A stretch of DNA of 50,345 bases from an uncultured Bacteroides sp. (GCF_958445495.1 NZ_CAUCSQ010000032.1:1-50345); one strand, 5' to 3'; shown: positions 32,929 to 42,023, numbered from the stretch's first letter. Notes: generated by a model from the letters alone, not told the origin. Program-made: numbers and translations.

Positions 32929-35536
32929 TAACTATTTTCTTGATATCATTCAATTTATTCAACGCCTCAACCGGAGTCAGGTTATTCACATCCAGATTCA
33001 GAATCTCGTCACGTATCTGGCAAAGTACGGGGTCTTCTAACTGGAAGAAACTCAACTGCATTCCTCCGCGCTTCTCACTGACTTCCGCCAACGGCTTGCC
33101 GGAAATACCTTGCTGACGGTTGTCCGATTCGAGCTGTTTCAGAATCTCATTGGCACGTTTCACTATACTTTTCGGCATACCCGCCATTTTCGCCACGTGA
33201 ATACCGAAAGAGTGTTCACTTCCGCCGCGTTCCAGTTTACGGAGAAAGATTACCTTGTTGTTCACTTCCTTCACCGACACGTTATAATTCTTGATTCGCT
33301 TGAAGGATTTCTCCATCTCGTTCAGTTCATGATAATGCGTAGCGAACAGGGTACGCGCTTTGGCTTTCGGATGTTCGTGAATATATTCCACAATCGCCCA
33401 AGCGATAGAAATACCGTCGTAAGTGGACGTTCCACGCCCCAACTCATCAAACAGCACCAGGCTGCGGGAAGAGACATTGTTCAGGATATCCGCCGCTTCA
33501 TTCATTTCAACCATAAACGTAGATTCTCCCACAGAAATATTATCACTGGCCCCTACACGGGTGAATATCTTGTCAACCAACCCGATACGGGCACTCTCCG
33601 CAGGAACGAACGAACCGATTTGCGCAAGCAACGTAATCAATGCGGTCTGGCGCAAAAGCGCGGACTTACCCGCCATATTCGGTCCCGTAATAATGATAAT
33701 CTGTTGTGTGGAACTGTCCAGCATCACGTCATTGGCAATGTATTTCTCGCCAATCGGAAGTTGCTTTTCAATTACCGGATGGCGTCCCTGACGGATATCC
33801 AGAACCTCGCCGTCTTCAACAACCGGACGGATATACTTATTCTCACGCGCCACATTGGCAAAGGACAAAAGGCAATCCAGACCGGCAACCAGGCTGGCGT
33901 CGGTTTGTATCTCGGAAATAAATTCCGTCACTGCCTGTACCAGCTCCACATACAGTTGATTTTCCAAAATAAGAATCTTGTCTTCCGCACCGAGAATCTT
34001 TTCTTCATATTCTTTCAACTCCTGTGTGATATAACGCTCCGCATTCACCAAAGTCTGTTTGCGAATCCACTCCTTAGGAACTTTATCCCTATGGACATTA
34101 CGGACCTCGATGTAATAACCGAACACAGCATTATAAGAGATTTTCAAGCTCGGAATGCCCGTACGTTCACTCTCACGCTGCTGGATTTGAAGTAAATAAT
34201 CTTTCCCGGAATACGATATCCGGCGCAATTCGTCCAACTCCGCATTAACACCGTCTTTTATTACCCCACCCTTGTTCACCAATAAAGGAGGATCGTCATT
34301 AATCTCTTTGGCAATTCTGTCACGGACAGAAGTACAAAGGTGCAACTGCTCCCCGATACGGCTCAAACTCGCATTGTCTGCCTGCATACACGCCTGCTTA
34401 ATCGGTTCAATAGCCTGCAACGCTACTTTCAACTGTACCAGTTCGCGCGGTGAGACACGTCCTACGGCTACTTTGGAAATAATACGTTCCAAATCACCGA
34501 TAAGATGCAACTGCTCTTCAATAAGCTCTTTGAAATCCGGTTGACGGAAGAAGTACTCAACGATATCCAACCGGTCATTAATCAGTCTTTTATCTTTCAG
34601 CGGAAAAATAATCCAACGTTTTAACAGACGCGCGCCCATCGGGCTAATCGTTTTGTCGATGACATCCAACAGACTGCTTCCGCCTTCATTCATGCTGCCC
34701 ACGAGTTCAAGATTACGCACTGTAAACTTGTCAAGCCGGACGTATTTGTCCTCTTCGATACGGGCAATCGAAGTGATATGTTTGATTTGCGTATGCTGCG
34801 TCATTAGCAGGTACTGCAAGATGGCCCCGCAAGCGACAATTCCATTTTTCAGATGTTCGACTCCGAACCCTTTCAGGTTTTTGGTTTCAAAATGTTGAAG
34901 AAGCTTTTCCCGGGCATTCACTTCCGTAAAGACCCAATCTTCCAGCTCATACGTAAAAAACTTAGTACCGAAATTACTTTCAAACACAGGCCGCTTGCCA
35001 CGTTCGAAGAGCACTTCCTTCGGTCCGAAATTGTTCAACAGCTTATCTACATAATCAAAAAGCCCCTCAGCTATGAGAAACTCGCCCGTAGATATATCAA
35101 GAAAAGCAACTCCGCAGACTTTCTTTCCAAAATGGACGGCAGCCAGAAAATTGTTTTCCTTGCAATTCAATACGTTATCATTGATAGAGACACCGGGAGT
35201 AACCAGCTCTGTAATGCCTCGTTTAACCAGCTTTTTGGTCTGTTTCGGATCTTCCAATTGCTCGCAAATGGCTACACGCTTCCCCGCACGAACCAGCTTC
35301 GACAAATAATTGTCAAGGGCATGATAAGGAAATCCCGCCATTTCAATGCTTTTTCCTTTTCCATTGGCGCGTTTCGTCAGCGTAATACCTAAAATTGCCG
35401 AAGATTCAATGGCATCCGTAGAATATGTTTCATAAAAATCCCCGCAACGAAACAGTATCACTGTATCCGGATGCTCCGCTTTCACATCCAGAAATTGCTT
35501 CATCATGGGGGTGAGTACGATCTCTTCTTCCTTCAC
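32918..35536 (-). CDS. mutS: DNA mismatch repair protein MutS
   Basis: An 872-residue mismatch-recognition ATPase. The N-terminal mismatch-binding domain has the Phe-x-Glu motif in 'LFRCGDFYETY' (about residues 28-38). Connector, lever and clamp domains follow. The ATPase has Walker A 'GPNMAGKSALLRQ' (about 615), signature 'NISVGESTFMVEMNEAA', Walker B 'LVLFDELGRGTSTYDG' (about 692-706) and 'FATHYHEL'. The C-terminal helix-turn-helix and dimerisation tail is present ('DPVLCQIRDEILNLDVNNLTP'). Length is standard for MutS1. It is monocistronic with its own promoter and a terminator over the stop. No mutL is in the window. Confidence 0.98.
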   Translation of the reverse strand: MKEEEIVLTPMMKQFLDVKAEHPDTVILFRCGDFYETYSTDAIESSAILGITLTKRANGKGKSIEMAGFPYHALDNYLSKLVRAGKRVAICEQLEDPKQTKKLVKRGITELVTPGVSINDNVLNCKENNFLAAVHFGKKVCGVAFLDISTGEFLIAEGLFDYVDKLLNNFGPKEVLFERGKRPVFESNFGTKFFTYELEDWVFTEVNAREKLLQHFETKNLKGFGVEHLKNGIVACGAILQYLLMTQHTQIKHITSIARIEEDKYVRLDKFTVRNLELVGSMNEGGSSLLDVIDKTISPMGARLLKRWIIFPLKDKRLINDRLDIVEYFFRQPDFKELIEEQLHLIGDLERIISKVAVGRVSPRELVQLKVALQAIEPIKQACMQADNASLSRIGEQLHLCTSVRDRIAKEINDDPPLLVNKGGVIKDGVNAELDELRRISYSGKDYLLQIQQRESERTGIPSLKISYNAVFGYYIEVRNVHRDKVPKEWIRKQTLVNAERYITQELKEYEEKILGAEDKILILENQLYVELVQAVTEFISEIQTDASLVAGLDCLLSFANVARENKYIRPVVEDGEVLDIRQGRHPVIEKQLPIGEKYIANDVMLDSSTQQIIIITGPNMAGKSALLRQTALITLLAQIGSFVPAESARIGLVDKIFTRVGASDNISVGESTFMVEMNEAADILNNVSSRSLVLFDELGRGTSTYDGISIAWAIVEYIHEHPKAKARTLFATHYHELNEMEKSFKRIKNYNVSVKEVNNKVIFLRKLERGGSEHSFGIHVAKMAGMPKSIVKRANEILKQLESDNRQQGISGKPLAEVSEKRGGMQLSFFQLEDPVLCQIRDEILNLDVNNLTPVEALNKLNDIKKIVRGK

Positions 35537-35588
35537 GGTTTTCTCCTTTTCTTTTTATTATCGGGATATAATACTGTCATTATCGGAA

Positions 35589-35620
35589 CAAAGATAACGG
35601 TTTTTCGGTAGAGAATCAAC
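35589..35620 (-). promoter_or_regulatory. Promoter of mutS
   Basis: On the minus strand: -33 box GTTG (35617-35620), a 20-bp spacer, and -7 box TATCTTTG (35589-35596). The predicted leader is about 46 nt. Confidence 0.6.
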
Positions 35621-35744
35621 GGAACCTAACAATTCAATTTTCAAAATTAGTGTTTCACTCCTTTAAAAAGGAACGGCATTTTTCTTAATAAACCGGATAA
35701 CAATATTAAAACATGTTATAAAACATACAAAAATACTTGGATAA

Positions 35745-35775
35745 TTTGCTATTTACACAAAAGTATGTACATTTG
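35745..35775 (+). promoter_or_regulatory. Consensus promoter of a small RNA
   Basis: TTTG (35745-35748), a 19-bp spacer, and TACATTTG (35768-35775) form a perfect sigma-ABfr promoter, the best in the window together with the susC promoter. Transcription would start near 35782. Confidence 0.8.
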
Positions 35776-35781
35776 CAATGT

Positions 35782-35844
35782 GTTTTTCATAGTATTAGAT
35801 TTAAGGTTAACAAAGGTTGGGTCAAGGCGTTGACCCTTTTTTTT
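35782..35844 (+). ncRNA. Putative small RNA of about 63 nt
   Basis: A perfect promoter is followed 37 nt after the predicted start by a rho-independent terminator, with no meaningful ORF between. The body contains TAGTATTAGATTTAAGG and ends in a GGGTCAA / TTGACCC hairpin and eight T. From memory, related 'atagtattagatttaaggttaac' leaders recur in Bacteroidales genomes, some as short paralogous RNAs, but I could not search. The 5' end is unpaired and A/U-rich, which would suit base pairing with targets. It lies in the mutS-leuS gap and is not a leader of leuS, whose ATG is 860 bp further and beyond the terminator. Confidence 0.65.
35819..35844 (+). terminator. Rho-independent terminator of the small RNA
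   Basis: Stem GGGTCAA (35819-35825), loop GGCG, stem TTGACCC (35830-35836) and eight T (35837-35844). A textbook intrinsic terminator. Confidence 0.9.
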
Positions 35845-36091
35845 ATGCCCATACGCCAACGATACAATCCTCCCCCGGACAGGCCAATCCCCTTGCTTCA
35901 CCCCAATTCGTAACAATGCAAGGGCCAAACAAGGAGACGTACCTTAAAGGAAAAACGGATTGATATGGTTTTCTATCCTCAATCACATCCGTCTTAACCG
36001 GATTTTCCTGGTTACCGGTTTATTCACTTCATAAATCTTATCAATGAGTAAGGATATTCAGAAAATACATAAAATTAGCCAACTAATTCAT

Positions 36092-36540
36092 TGAACTACA
36101 CCCCAAAAGTTTTGTGCCTAACTTTTGAGATGCCTTATGTATAACTTTAAAAAACGACTGAATTGCGTAACAAAAGTTTTGATATTAACCATAAAGCAGT
36201 GCAACGTCATTATGATGGAAATGGGGACTTAAAAGCAAAATACACAAGATTCGTTATCATTCATATAAGGGTGAAGTTGGTAAGATTGCACCCAATATTA
36301 TCACTCGAAATTTTGTTGCCGAAGTTCCCAATCGTAAATAGGCGACAAATGTGACCCGGATAAACAATGGCTCTGTCAAACTCTACTTGTCGCCGATTCT
36401 TGATATATTCAATAGAAAGACAATCTCTTATAACATTTCAGAAAAGCCTAATCTTGAGTAAATTTATAATATGTTTGACAAAACATTTACCAAGTTTGAC
36501 AATCTTAATGGACTTATCCTCCATTCAGTTCAGAACTGAC
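36092..36540 (+). mobile_element. Remnant of an IS3-family insertion sequence
   Basis: A left-end-like sequence TGAACTACACCCCAAAAG begins at 36092, similar in style to IS3-family ends. After about 60 bp it runs into orfB codons, so orfA and the first part of orfB are deleted. The right end is not recognisable. Stops and a frameshift make it dead. Confidence 0.65.
36154..36540 (+). pseudogene. IS3-family transposase OrfB, decayed fragment
   Basis: Reading through the damage gives family text: 'ELRNKSFDINHKAVQRHYD' (from 36160), then after a frameshift near 36254 'YHSYKGEVGKIAPNIITRNF' and 'VAEVPNRK', a stop (36339-36341), 'ATNVTRINNGSVKLYLSPI' and 'LDIFNRKTISYNISEKPNLE'. After another stop (36459-36461) comes 'DKTFTKFDNLNGLILHS'. 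This is the IS3/IS150 DDE integrase core. The first catalytic Asp (ATDVT in intact copies) is Asn, and the second (LHSDQG) is Val. The rest of the core, including the third acidic residue, is missing. At least three stops, one frameshift and both key residues lost show it cannot be active. Confidence 0.8.
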
Positions 36541-36648
36541 TATTCCTTCCGGACCCCGGATACGCCACTTTATTTTCATATAGCAGACAACCTAACTACC
36601 TCTTAGTGAATACCTATGCAAATATTAGGTAGTTTGGCGCAAATCACG

Positions 36649-36656
36649 TAAATTTG
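36649..36656 (+). promoter_or_regulatory. -7 box of leuS
   Basis: TAAATTTG followed by CCCC fully matches TAnnTTTG, 54 bp before the leuS ATG. The nearest TTTG (36633-36636) is only 12 bp upstream, so the -33 box is not clear. Confidence 0.5.
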
Positions 36657-36710
36657 CCCCTCAAATTAGAAATAACAATATAAATCACTATAAATAAAAA
36701 CTTTATCACT

Positions 36711-39548
36711 ATGGAGTACAATTTCAGGGAGATTGAAAAGAAGTGGCAGAAAAAGTGGGTGGAAAAGAAAACCTACCAGGTTACGGAAGACGAATCGAAG
36801 CAGAAATTTTATGTATTGAACATGTTCCCTTACCCGTCAGGGGCGGGCTTGCACGTAGGCCATCCGCTGGGATACATCGCTTCGGACATTTACGCCCGTT
36901 ACAAGCGACTGCAAGGCTTCAATGTACTCAATCCGATGGGATACGATGCTTACGGCCTGCCGGCTGAACAATATGCCATCCAGACCGGGCAACATCCTGC
37001 GATTACCACCGTCAACAATATCGACCGCTATCGCGAACAACTGGATAAAATCGGCTTTTCTTTTGACTGGAGCCGGGAAATCCGCACTTGCGACCCGGAA
37101 TATTACCATTGGACGCAATGGGCCTTCCAAAAAATGTTCAACAGTTATTACTGTAACGATGAACAGCAGGCACGTCCCATCGAAGAACTGGTCCATGTAT
37201 TCGAAACCTACGGAGCCACCAAAGATATGAATGTCGCCTGTGGCGAAGAGCTTTGCTTCACTGCCGACGAATGGAAGGCAAAAAGCGAAAAAGAACAACA
37301 GGAAATCCTGATGAACTACCGAATCGCTTATCTGGGTGAAACAATGGTAAACTGGTGTGCTGAATTAGGAACTGTATTGGCGAACGACGAAGTAGTGGAC
37401 GGAGTCAGCGAACGTGGCGGTTACCCCGTTATACAAAAGAAAATGCGTCAATGGTGTCTGCGCGTATCTGCTTACGCACAACGCCTGCTCGACGGATTAG
37501 ATACTATCGACTGGACAGATTCCCTGAAAGAAACTCAAAGAAACTGGATCGGACGTTCGGAAGGTGCCGAAGTGCAATTCAAAGTAAAAGACAGCGACCT
37601 CGAATTCACCATCTTCACGACCCGCGCGGACACGATGTTCGGCGTTACCTTCATGGTATTGGCCCCGGAAAGCGAACTGGTAGCGAAAGTCACCACTCCC
37701 GAACAGAAAGCGGAAGTGGACACCTACCTCGACCGTACCAAGAAACGTACGGAACGCGAACGCATTGCCGACCGCAGCGTCACCGGCGTATTCAGCGGTT
37801 CCTACGCCGTCAATCCGTTTACGGGAGAAGCCGTACCTATCTGGATCAGCGATTATGTGCTGGCAGGATACGGAACAGGAGCCATCATGGCCGTACCCGC
37901 ACATGACAGCCGCGACTATGCGTTCGCCAAACATTTCGGATTGGAAATCCGTCCGTTGGTGGAAGGTTGCGATGTGAGCGAAGAAAGCTTCGACGCCAAG
38001 GAAGGAATCGTCTGCAACTCTCCCCGTCCGGACGCGGTCCCCTATTGTGACCTTTCGCTGGACGGGCTGACTATCAAAGAAGCCATCGCAAAAACCAAAG
38101 AATATGTAAAAGAGCATCGCCTGGGACGTGTCAAAGTAAACTACCGCCTGCGCGACGCTATCTTCTCACGCCAACGTTACTGGGGAGAACCGTTCCCGGT
38201 TTATTACAAAGACGGGATGCCTTACATGATTGACGAAAGCTGCCTGCCTCTGGAACTTCCGGAAGTAGCCAAGTTCCTGCCGACCGAAACCGGAGAGCCT
38301 CCTTTGGGACACGCAACGGTATGGGCATGGGATACAGTCAACAAACGTGTGGTGGAGAATGAAAAAATAGACAACACAACCGTTTTCCCGCTGGAACTGA
38401 ACACCATGCCGGGATTCGCCGGTTCTTCCGCCTATTACCTGCGCTATATGGACCCGCGCAACCACCAGGCGCTGGTCGACCCGAAAACAGACCGGTACTG
38501 GAAAAACGTAGACCTCTACGTAGGCGGTACGGAACATGCGACGGGCCACCTGATTTATTCCCGTTTCTGGAACAAATTCCTGCATGACATAGGCGTTTCC
38601 GCAGTAGAGGAACCGTTCCAAAAGCTAGTGAATCAAGGAATGATTCAAGGCAGGAGCAACTTCGTATATCGCATCAAAGACACCAATACGTTCGTCTCCT
38701 TCAACCTGAAAGACCGGTACGATGTGACTCCGCTCCATGTAGACGTAAACATCGTGTCCAACGACATTCTGGATTTGGAAGCCTTCAAGGCATGGCGTCC
38801 CGAATACCAGACAGCGGAATTCATCCTTGAGGACGGGAAATATATCTGCGGATGGGCAGTGGAGAAAATGAGCAAATCCATGTTCAACGTAGTGAATCCG
38901 GACATGATTGTAGAGAAATACGGCGCCGACACGCTCCGCATGTATGAAATGTTCCTCGGCCCGGTAGAACAGTCCAAACCGTGGGATACGAACGGAATCG
39001 ACGGCGTACACCGTTTCATCCGCAAATTCTGGTCGTTATTCTACAGCCGCACGGACGAATATCTGGTAAAAGACGAGCCGGCTACGAAAGAAGAGTTGAA
39101 GAGCCTGCACAAGCTGATTAAGAAAGTGACGGGAGACATCGAACAATTCTCTTACAACACATCCGTCAGCGCATTCATGATTTGCGTAAACGAACTTTTC
39201 AACCTGAAATGCAGCAAAAAAGAAATACTGGAACAACTCGTCATCGTCCTCGCTCCTTTCGCCCCGCACGTATGTGAAGAATTATGGAGCGTACTGGGAC
39301 ACGAAACTTCCGTATGCGACGCCGCATGGCCTGCATATAATGAAGAATACCTGAAAGAGGATACCGTCAACTATACCATTTCCTTCAACGGAAAAGCCCG
39401 TTTCAACATGGAGTTTGCAACGGATGAAACATCGGAAGCCATCCAAGCGGCAGTACTGGCCGACGAGCGTTCACAGAAATGGATTGAGGGAAAAACTCCG
39501 AAAAAGATTATCGTCGTTCCGAAGAAAATCGTCAATGTCGTTATTTGA
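36711..39548 (+). CDS. leuS: Leucyl-tRNA synthetase
   Basis: A 945-residue class I aminoacyl-tRNA synthetase that charges tRNA-Leu. The HIGH signature appears as 'HVGHPLGY' (about 47-54), preceded by 'NMFPYPSGAGL'. An editing (CP1) domain spans about 225-430 ('TTRADTMFGVTFMVLAPES' and 'VPAHDSRDYAFA'). The KMSKS loop is 'VEKMSKSMFNVVNPD' (about 717). A helical anticodon-binding domain (about 770-900) and a short C-terminal domain complete it. It also has an insertion between the barrel halves near 155-200 ('ETYGATKDMNVACGEELC'), which I take as a Bacteroidetes trait. Full length, no oddities. Confidence 0.98.
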   Translation: MEYNFREIEKKWQKKWVEKKTYQVTEDESKQKFYVLNMFPYPSGAGLHVGHPLGYIASDIYARYKRLQGFNVLNPMGYDAYGLPAEQYAIQTGQHPAITTVNNIDRYREQLDKIGFSFDWSREIRTCDPEYYHWTQWAFQKMFNSYYCNDEQQARPIEELVHVFETYGATKDMNVACGEELCFTADEWKAKSEKEQQEILMNYRIAYLGETMVNWCAELGTVLANDEVVDGVSERGGYPVIQKKMRQWCLRVSAYAQRLLDGLDTIDWTDSLKETQRNWIGRSEGAEVQFKVKDSDLEFTIFTTRADTMFGVTFMVLAPESELVAKVTTPEQKAEVDTYLDRTKKRTERERIADRSVTGVFSGSYAVNPFTGEAVPIWISDYVLAGYGTGAIMAVPAHDSRDYAFAKHFGLEIRPLVEGCDVSEESFDAKEGIVCNSPRPDAVPYCDLSLDGLTIKEAIAKTKEYVKEHRLGRVKVNYRLRDAIFSRQRYWGEPFPVYYKDGMPYMIDESCLPLELPEVAKFLPTETGEPPLGHATVWAWDTVNKRVVENEKIDNTTVFPLELNTMPGFAGSSAYYLRYMDPRNHQALVDPKTDRYWKNVDLYVGGTEHATGHLIYSRFWNKFLHDIGVSAVEEPFQKLVNQGMIQGRSNFVYRIKDTNTFVSFNLKDRYDVTPLHVDVNIVSNDILDLEAFKAWRPEYQTAEFILEDGKYICGWAVEKMSKSMFNVVNPDMIVEKYGADTLRMYEMFLGPVEQSKPWDTNGIDGVHRFIRKFWSLFYSRTDEYLVKDEPATKEELKSLHKLIKKVTGDIEQFSYNTSVSAFMICVNELFNLKCSKKEILEQLVIVLAPFAPHVCEELWSVLGHETSVCDAAWPAYNEEYLKEDTVNYTISFNGKARFNMEFATDETSEAIQAAVLADERSQKWIEGKTPKKIIVVPKKIVNVVI

Positions 39549-39560
39549 GTTCTAAGTGAT

Positions 39561-39590
39561 GAATGAGACTGTGCCGGCACAGTCTCATTC
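39561..39590. repeat. 30-bp perfect palindrome after leuS
   Basis: Arms GAATGAGACTGTGCC (39561-39575) and GGCACAGTCTCATTC (39576-39590) are exact complements with no spacer. It lies 12 bp after the leuS stop and before the YitT-family gene. There is no T run, so it may be a processing or attenuation structure rather than a simple terminator. Confidence 0.85.
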
Positions 39591-39640
39591 ACTATTTGCT
39601 ACTCATCATCCAAAACCCGTCACTTAAACATAAAACTCAA

Positions 39641-40558
39641 ATGCATAAACTAGCAAAAGCGGAAATAATGAGAGAAGTGAAAGATTATATCTACATCACT
39701 CTCGGATTAGTCAGTTATTCTCTGGGATGGGCGGCGTTCCTGCTGCCTTATCAGATAACTACCGGAGGCACCACCGGTATCGGAGCCATCATCTATTATG
39801 CAACAGGATTCCCTATCCAGTGGTCATACTTCATCATCAATGCCATCCTGATGACTTTCGCCATCCGGATACTAGGTCCGCGGTTCAGTATAAAAACCAC
39901 TTATGCTATTTTTATGCTCACCTTCCTGCTCTGGCTGTTCCAACTGGTAGTAAACAACTACATAGAAGCACCCGATATGACACCGGACGGCAAACCTCTG
40001 TTACTCGGCAAAGGACAAGACTTCATGGCTTGCATCATCGGCGCGGCGATGTGCGGCGTAGGCTTGGGAATTACCTTCAATTACAACGGCAGTACCGGAG
40101 GAACAGATATCATCGCGGCCATCGTCAACAAATACAAAGACGTGTCACTCGGACGAATGATTATGATTTGCGACGTATTCATCATCAGTTCCTGCTACTT
40201 CATATTCCATGACTGGCGCCGTGTTATCTTCGGGTTTGTCACCTTATTCATCATCGGGGTGGTATTGGACTGGATTATAAACAGCGCCCGGCAATCTGTC
40301 CAATTTTTCATTTTCTCAAAGAAATATGACGAAATAGCAGACCGCATCATTAAGGATGCCGACCGGGGGGTTACGGTGCTGGACGGCATGGGATGGTATA
40401 GCAAGAACAATGTCAAAGTGTTGGTAGTCCTTGCTAAAAAACGCCAGTCATTGGATATCTTCCGCCTGGTAAAACGCATTGACCCGAATGCCTTCATCTC
40501 CCAAAGTTCCGTTATCGGCGTGTACGGAGAAGGATTCGACAAACTAAAAGTAAAATAA
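39641..40558 (+). CDS. YitT-family membrane protein (DUF161 and DUF2179)
   Basis: A 305-residue inner-membrane protein. I start at ATG 39641 (MHKLAKAEIMREVKDYI); Met10 at 39668 is an alternative, and the longer frame from 39563 begins inside the palindrome. Five or six hydrophobic helices span about 15-215, with family features 'LLPYQITTGGTTGIGAIIYY' and 'TFNYNGSTGGTDIIAAIVNK'. A soluble C-terminal DUF2179 domain spans about 220-300 ('GVTVLDGMGWYSKNNVKVL'). The function of this family is unknown; transport of a small solute is often assumed. It lies between leuS and rdgB in the same direction. Confidence 0.9.
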   Translation: MHKLAKAEIMREVKDYIYITLGLVSYSLGWAAFLLPYQITTGGTTGIGAIIYYATGFPIQWSYFIINAILMTFAIRILGPRFSIKTTYAIFMLTFLLWLFQLVVNNYIEAPDMTPDGKPLLLGKGQDFMACIIGAAMCGVGLGITFNYNGSTGGTDIIAAIVNKYKDVSLGRMIMICDVFIISSCYFIFHDWRRVIFGFVTLFIIGVVLDWIINSARQSVQFFIFSKKYDEIADRIIKDADRGVTVLDGMGWYSKNNVKVLVVLAKKRQSLDIFRLVKRIDPNAFISQSSVIGVYGEGFDKLKVK

Positions 40559-40635
40559 CCGGCAGACAGGCAACCGGCCGATTCCGCCGGACAGCTTTAA
40601 CCAACCGGTCTTATCTCAAACAAAAAAATCAGATT

Positions 40636-41217
40636 ATGAAACGTAAACTCGTATTTGCCACCAACAACGCCCATAAACTGGAAGAAGTAGCCGCCATCCT
40701 GGGAAACCAAGTGGAGTTGCTAAGCCTTAACGATATCGGCTGTCATGCGGACATTCCCGAAACAGCCGATACGCTGGAAGGAAACGCACTGCTCAAATCC
40801 TCCTATATTTATAAAAACTACGGACTGGACTGTTTCGCCGACGACACCGGACTGGAAGTGGAAGCCCTGGACGGAGCTCCCGGAGTTTATTCCGCCCGTT
40901 ATGCAGGCGGAGAAGGACATGACGCCCAAGCCAACATGCTCAAATTACTTCATGAACTTGAAGGAAAAGAAAACCGGAAAGCACAATTCCGTACCGCCAT
41001 TTCGCTGATACTGGACGGAAAAGAATACCTCTTCGAAGGAGTGATTAAAGGTGAAATAATCAAAGAAAAACGCGGAGAATCCGGTTTCGGTTACGACCCC
41101 GTATTCCAACCGGAAGGATATGACCAGACTTTCGCCGAGCTGGGTAATGATACAAAAAATAAAATCAGCCATCGTGCACTGGCCGTACGGAAACTCTGTG
41201 AATTCCTGCAACGCTGA
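40636..41217 (+). CDS. rdgB: XTP/dITP diphosphatase (HAM1/RdgB family)
   Basis: A 193-residue house-cleaning enzyme that hydrolyses XTP, dITP and ITP to the monophosphates, keeping deaminated purines out of nucleic acids. It has 'LVFATNNAHKLEEV' (residues 5-18), the metal site 'DCFADDTGLEVEALDGAPGV' (about 65-84), 'SARYAGGEGHD', the base-specificity segment 'GESGFGYDPVFQP' (about 149-161) and 'KNKISHRALAVRKL' at the end. Complete and of normal length. It follows the YitT-family gene by 77 bp and ends before a bidirectional hairpin. Confidence 0.97.
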   Translation: MKRKLVFATNNAHKLEEVAAILGNQVELLSLNDIGCHADIPETADTLEGNALLKSSYIYKNYGLDCFADDTGLEVEALDGAPGVYSARYAGGEGHDAQANMLKLLHELEGKENRKAQFRTAISLILDGKEYLFEGVIKGEIIKEKRGESGFGYDPVFQPEGYDQTFAELGNDTKNKISHRALAVRKLCEFLQR

Positions 41218-41264
41218 TTCTCGCCTGCTATACTTCATTTATCCCTTAACGTTATAATACAATG

Positions 41265-41299
41265 AAAGCTGTTCCAAAATAGAAAAACGGAACAGCTTT
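41265..41299. terminator. Terminator after rdgB, possibly bidirectional
   Basis: An 11-bp perfect stem AAAGCTGTTCC / GGAACAGCTTT (41265-41275 with 41289-41299) with a 13-base loop and A/T on both sides. It lies between the convergent rdgB and sigma-factor remnant. Confidence 0.7.
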
Positions 41300-41375
41300 A
41301 CTTATTATAATTCATAGAGATATTCAGAAAATAAAAACACATGGTAAACCGTCACCTTCATGCCAACCTCCGGCA

Positions 41376-41633
41376 TCACAACAAAGGCATAAGCAAAGGC
41401 AGATAATCTTTCAACCGGATACGAAGCAATTTCAAAGCCTGCTGAATCCGATAATCAACCGTTTTCGGCGAAACACAGAGAAAATCCGCTATTTCCTTAT
41501 AGCTTTTCCCTTCAAAACGGTGTAACACAAAAGCCTCCCGGTATTGTGGCGGCAAACGTTCGATAGCCTCTTCGATAAGTTTCATCAGCTCCTTCATATG
41601 AACCGGGTCCAAATCATAATTTTCTTTTTTCAA
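41376..41633 (-). pseudogene. ECF sigma factor, region 4 only (5' part lost)
   Basis: The 85-codon frame carries an intact sigma-70 region 4: 'AIERLPPQYREAFVLHRFEG' followed by 'KSYKEIADFLCVSPKTVDYR' and 'QALKLLRIRLKDYL'. The linker 'DLDPVHMKELMKLIEEA' before it is typical of Bacteroides ECF factors, which are about 190 residues long with region 2 first. Here region 2 is missing. The frame begins at a TTG, an in-frame TGA lies about 24 bp upstream, and the next 200 bp show no sigma region 2 in any frame. It should not bind -10 DNA or core normally. No FecR/SusC partner is nearby, so it looks like a stranded remnant. Confidence 0.7.
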
Positions 41634-41830
41634 TCCGTTCCTGGAAAAAGTTCTTCACACGGAATTTTATTTCGTTATGATGCTTGCGGTTCGGATTCTA
41701 TGACGTGCGCTGCCGGGCGAAAGCTCCTTATTTCATTAACCGGCAGGAAAAAGGAATGTGACGGAACAAAAACGACCCCATATACACCACTAATGCCAAC
41801 GGTATCCTGAATACGGAAACAGGAAACAAA

Positions 41831-41860
41831 GGGCTGCCCCGTTTCATTTCGGAGCAGCCC
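41831..41860. terminator. Hairpin in the sigma-remnant/ompA gap
   Basis: Stem GGGCTGC (41831-41837) pairs with GCAGCCC (41854-41860), extended by CCG/CGG inside. T-rich flanks are modest on either strand. Either strand could use it; it would isolate the ompA promoter. Confidence 0.5.
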
Positions 41861-41920
41861 TGTCTTTATCATTCCCTCAAAACGATTTACCCCTTAAAAA
41901 CGTAAAATAAGCAAACAAAG

Positions 41921-41952
41921 CTTGGGAATCTATCGAACTTATCTTAATTTTG
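41921..41952 (+). promoter_or_regulatory. Promoter of the OmpA-family lipoprotein gene
   Basis: CTTG (41921-41924), a 20-bp spacer and TAATTTTG (41945-41952). The predicted leader is about 65 nt before ATG 42024. Confidence 0.65.
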
Positions 41953-42023
41953 CCGGTACATAGATAATAAATTGATAATAAAGGGATAAAGAACCATTGT
42001 TTATTTGTAAAAAACAACACGAG

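Noticed and set aside
33110..34195. 361-codon open frame on the plus strand
   Set aside because: Antisense shadow of mutS; the mutS frame has all ATPase motifs.
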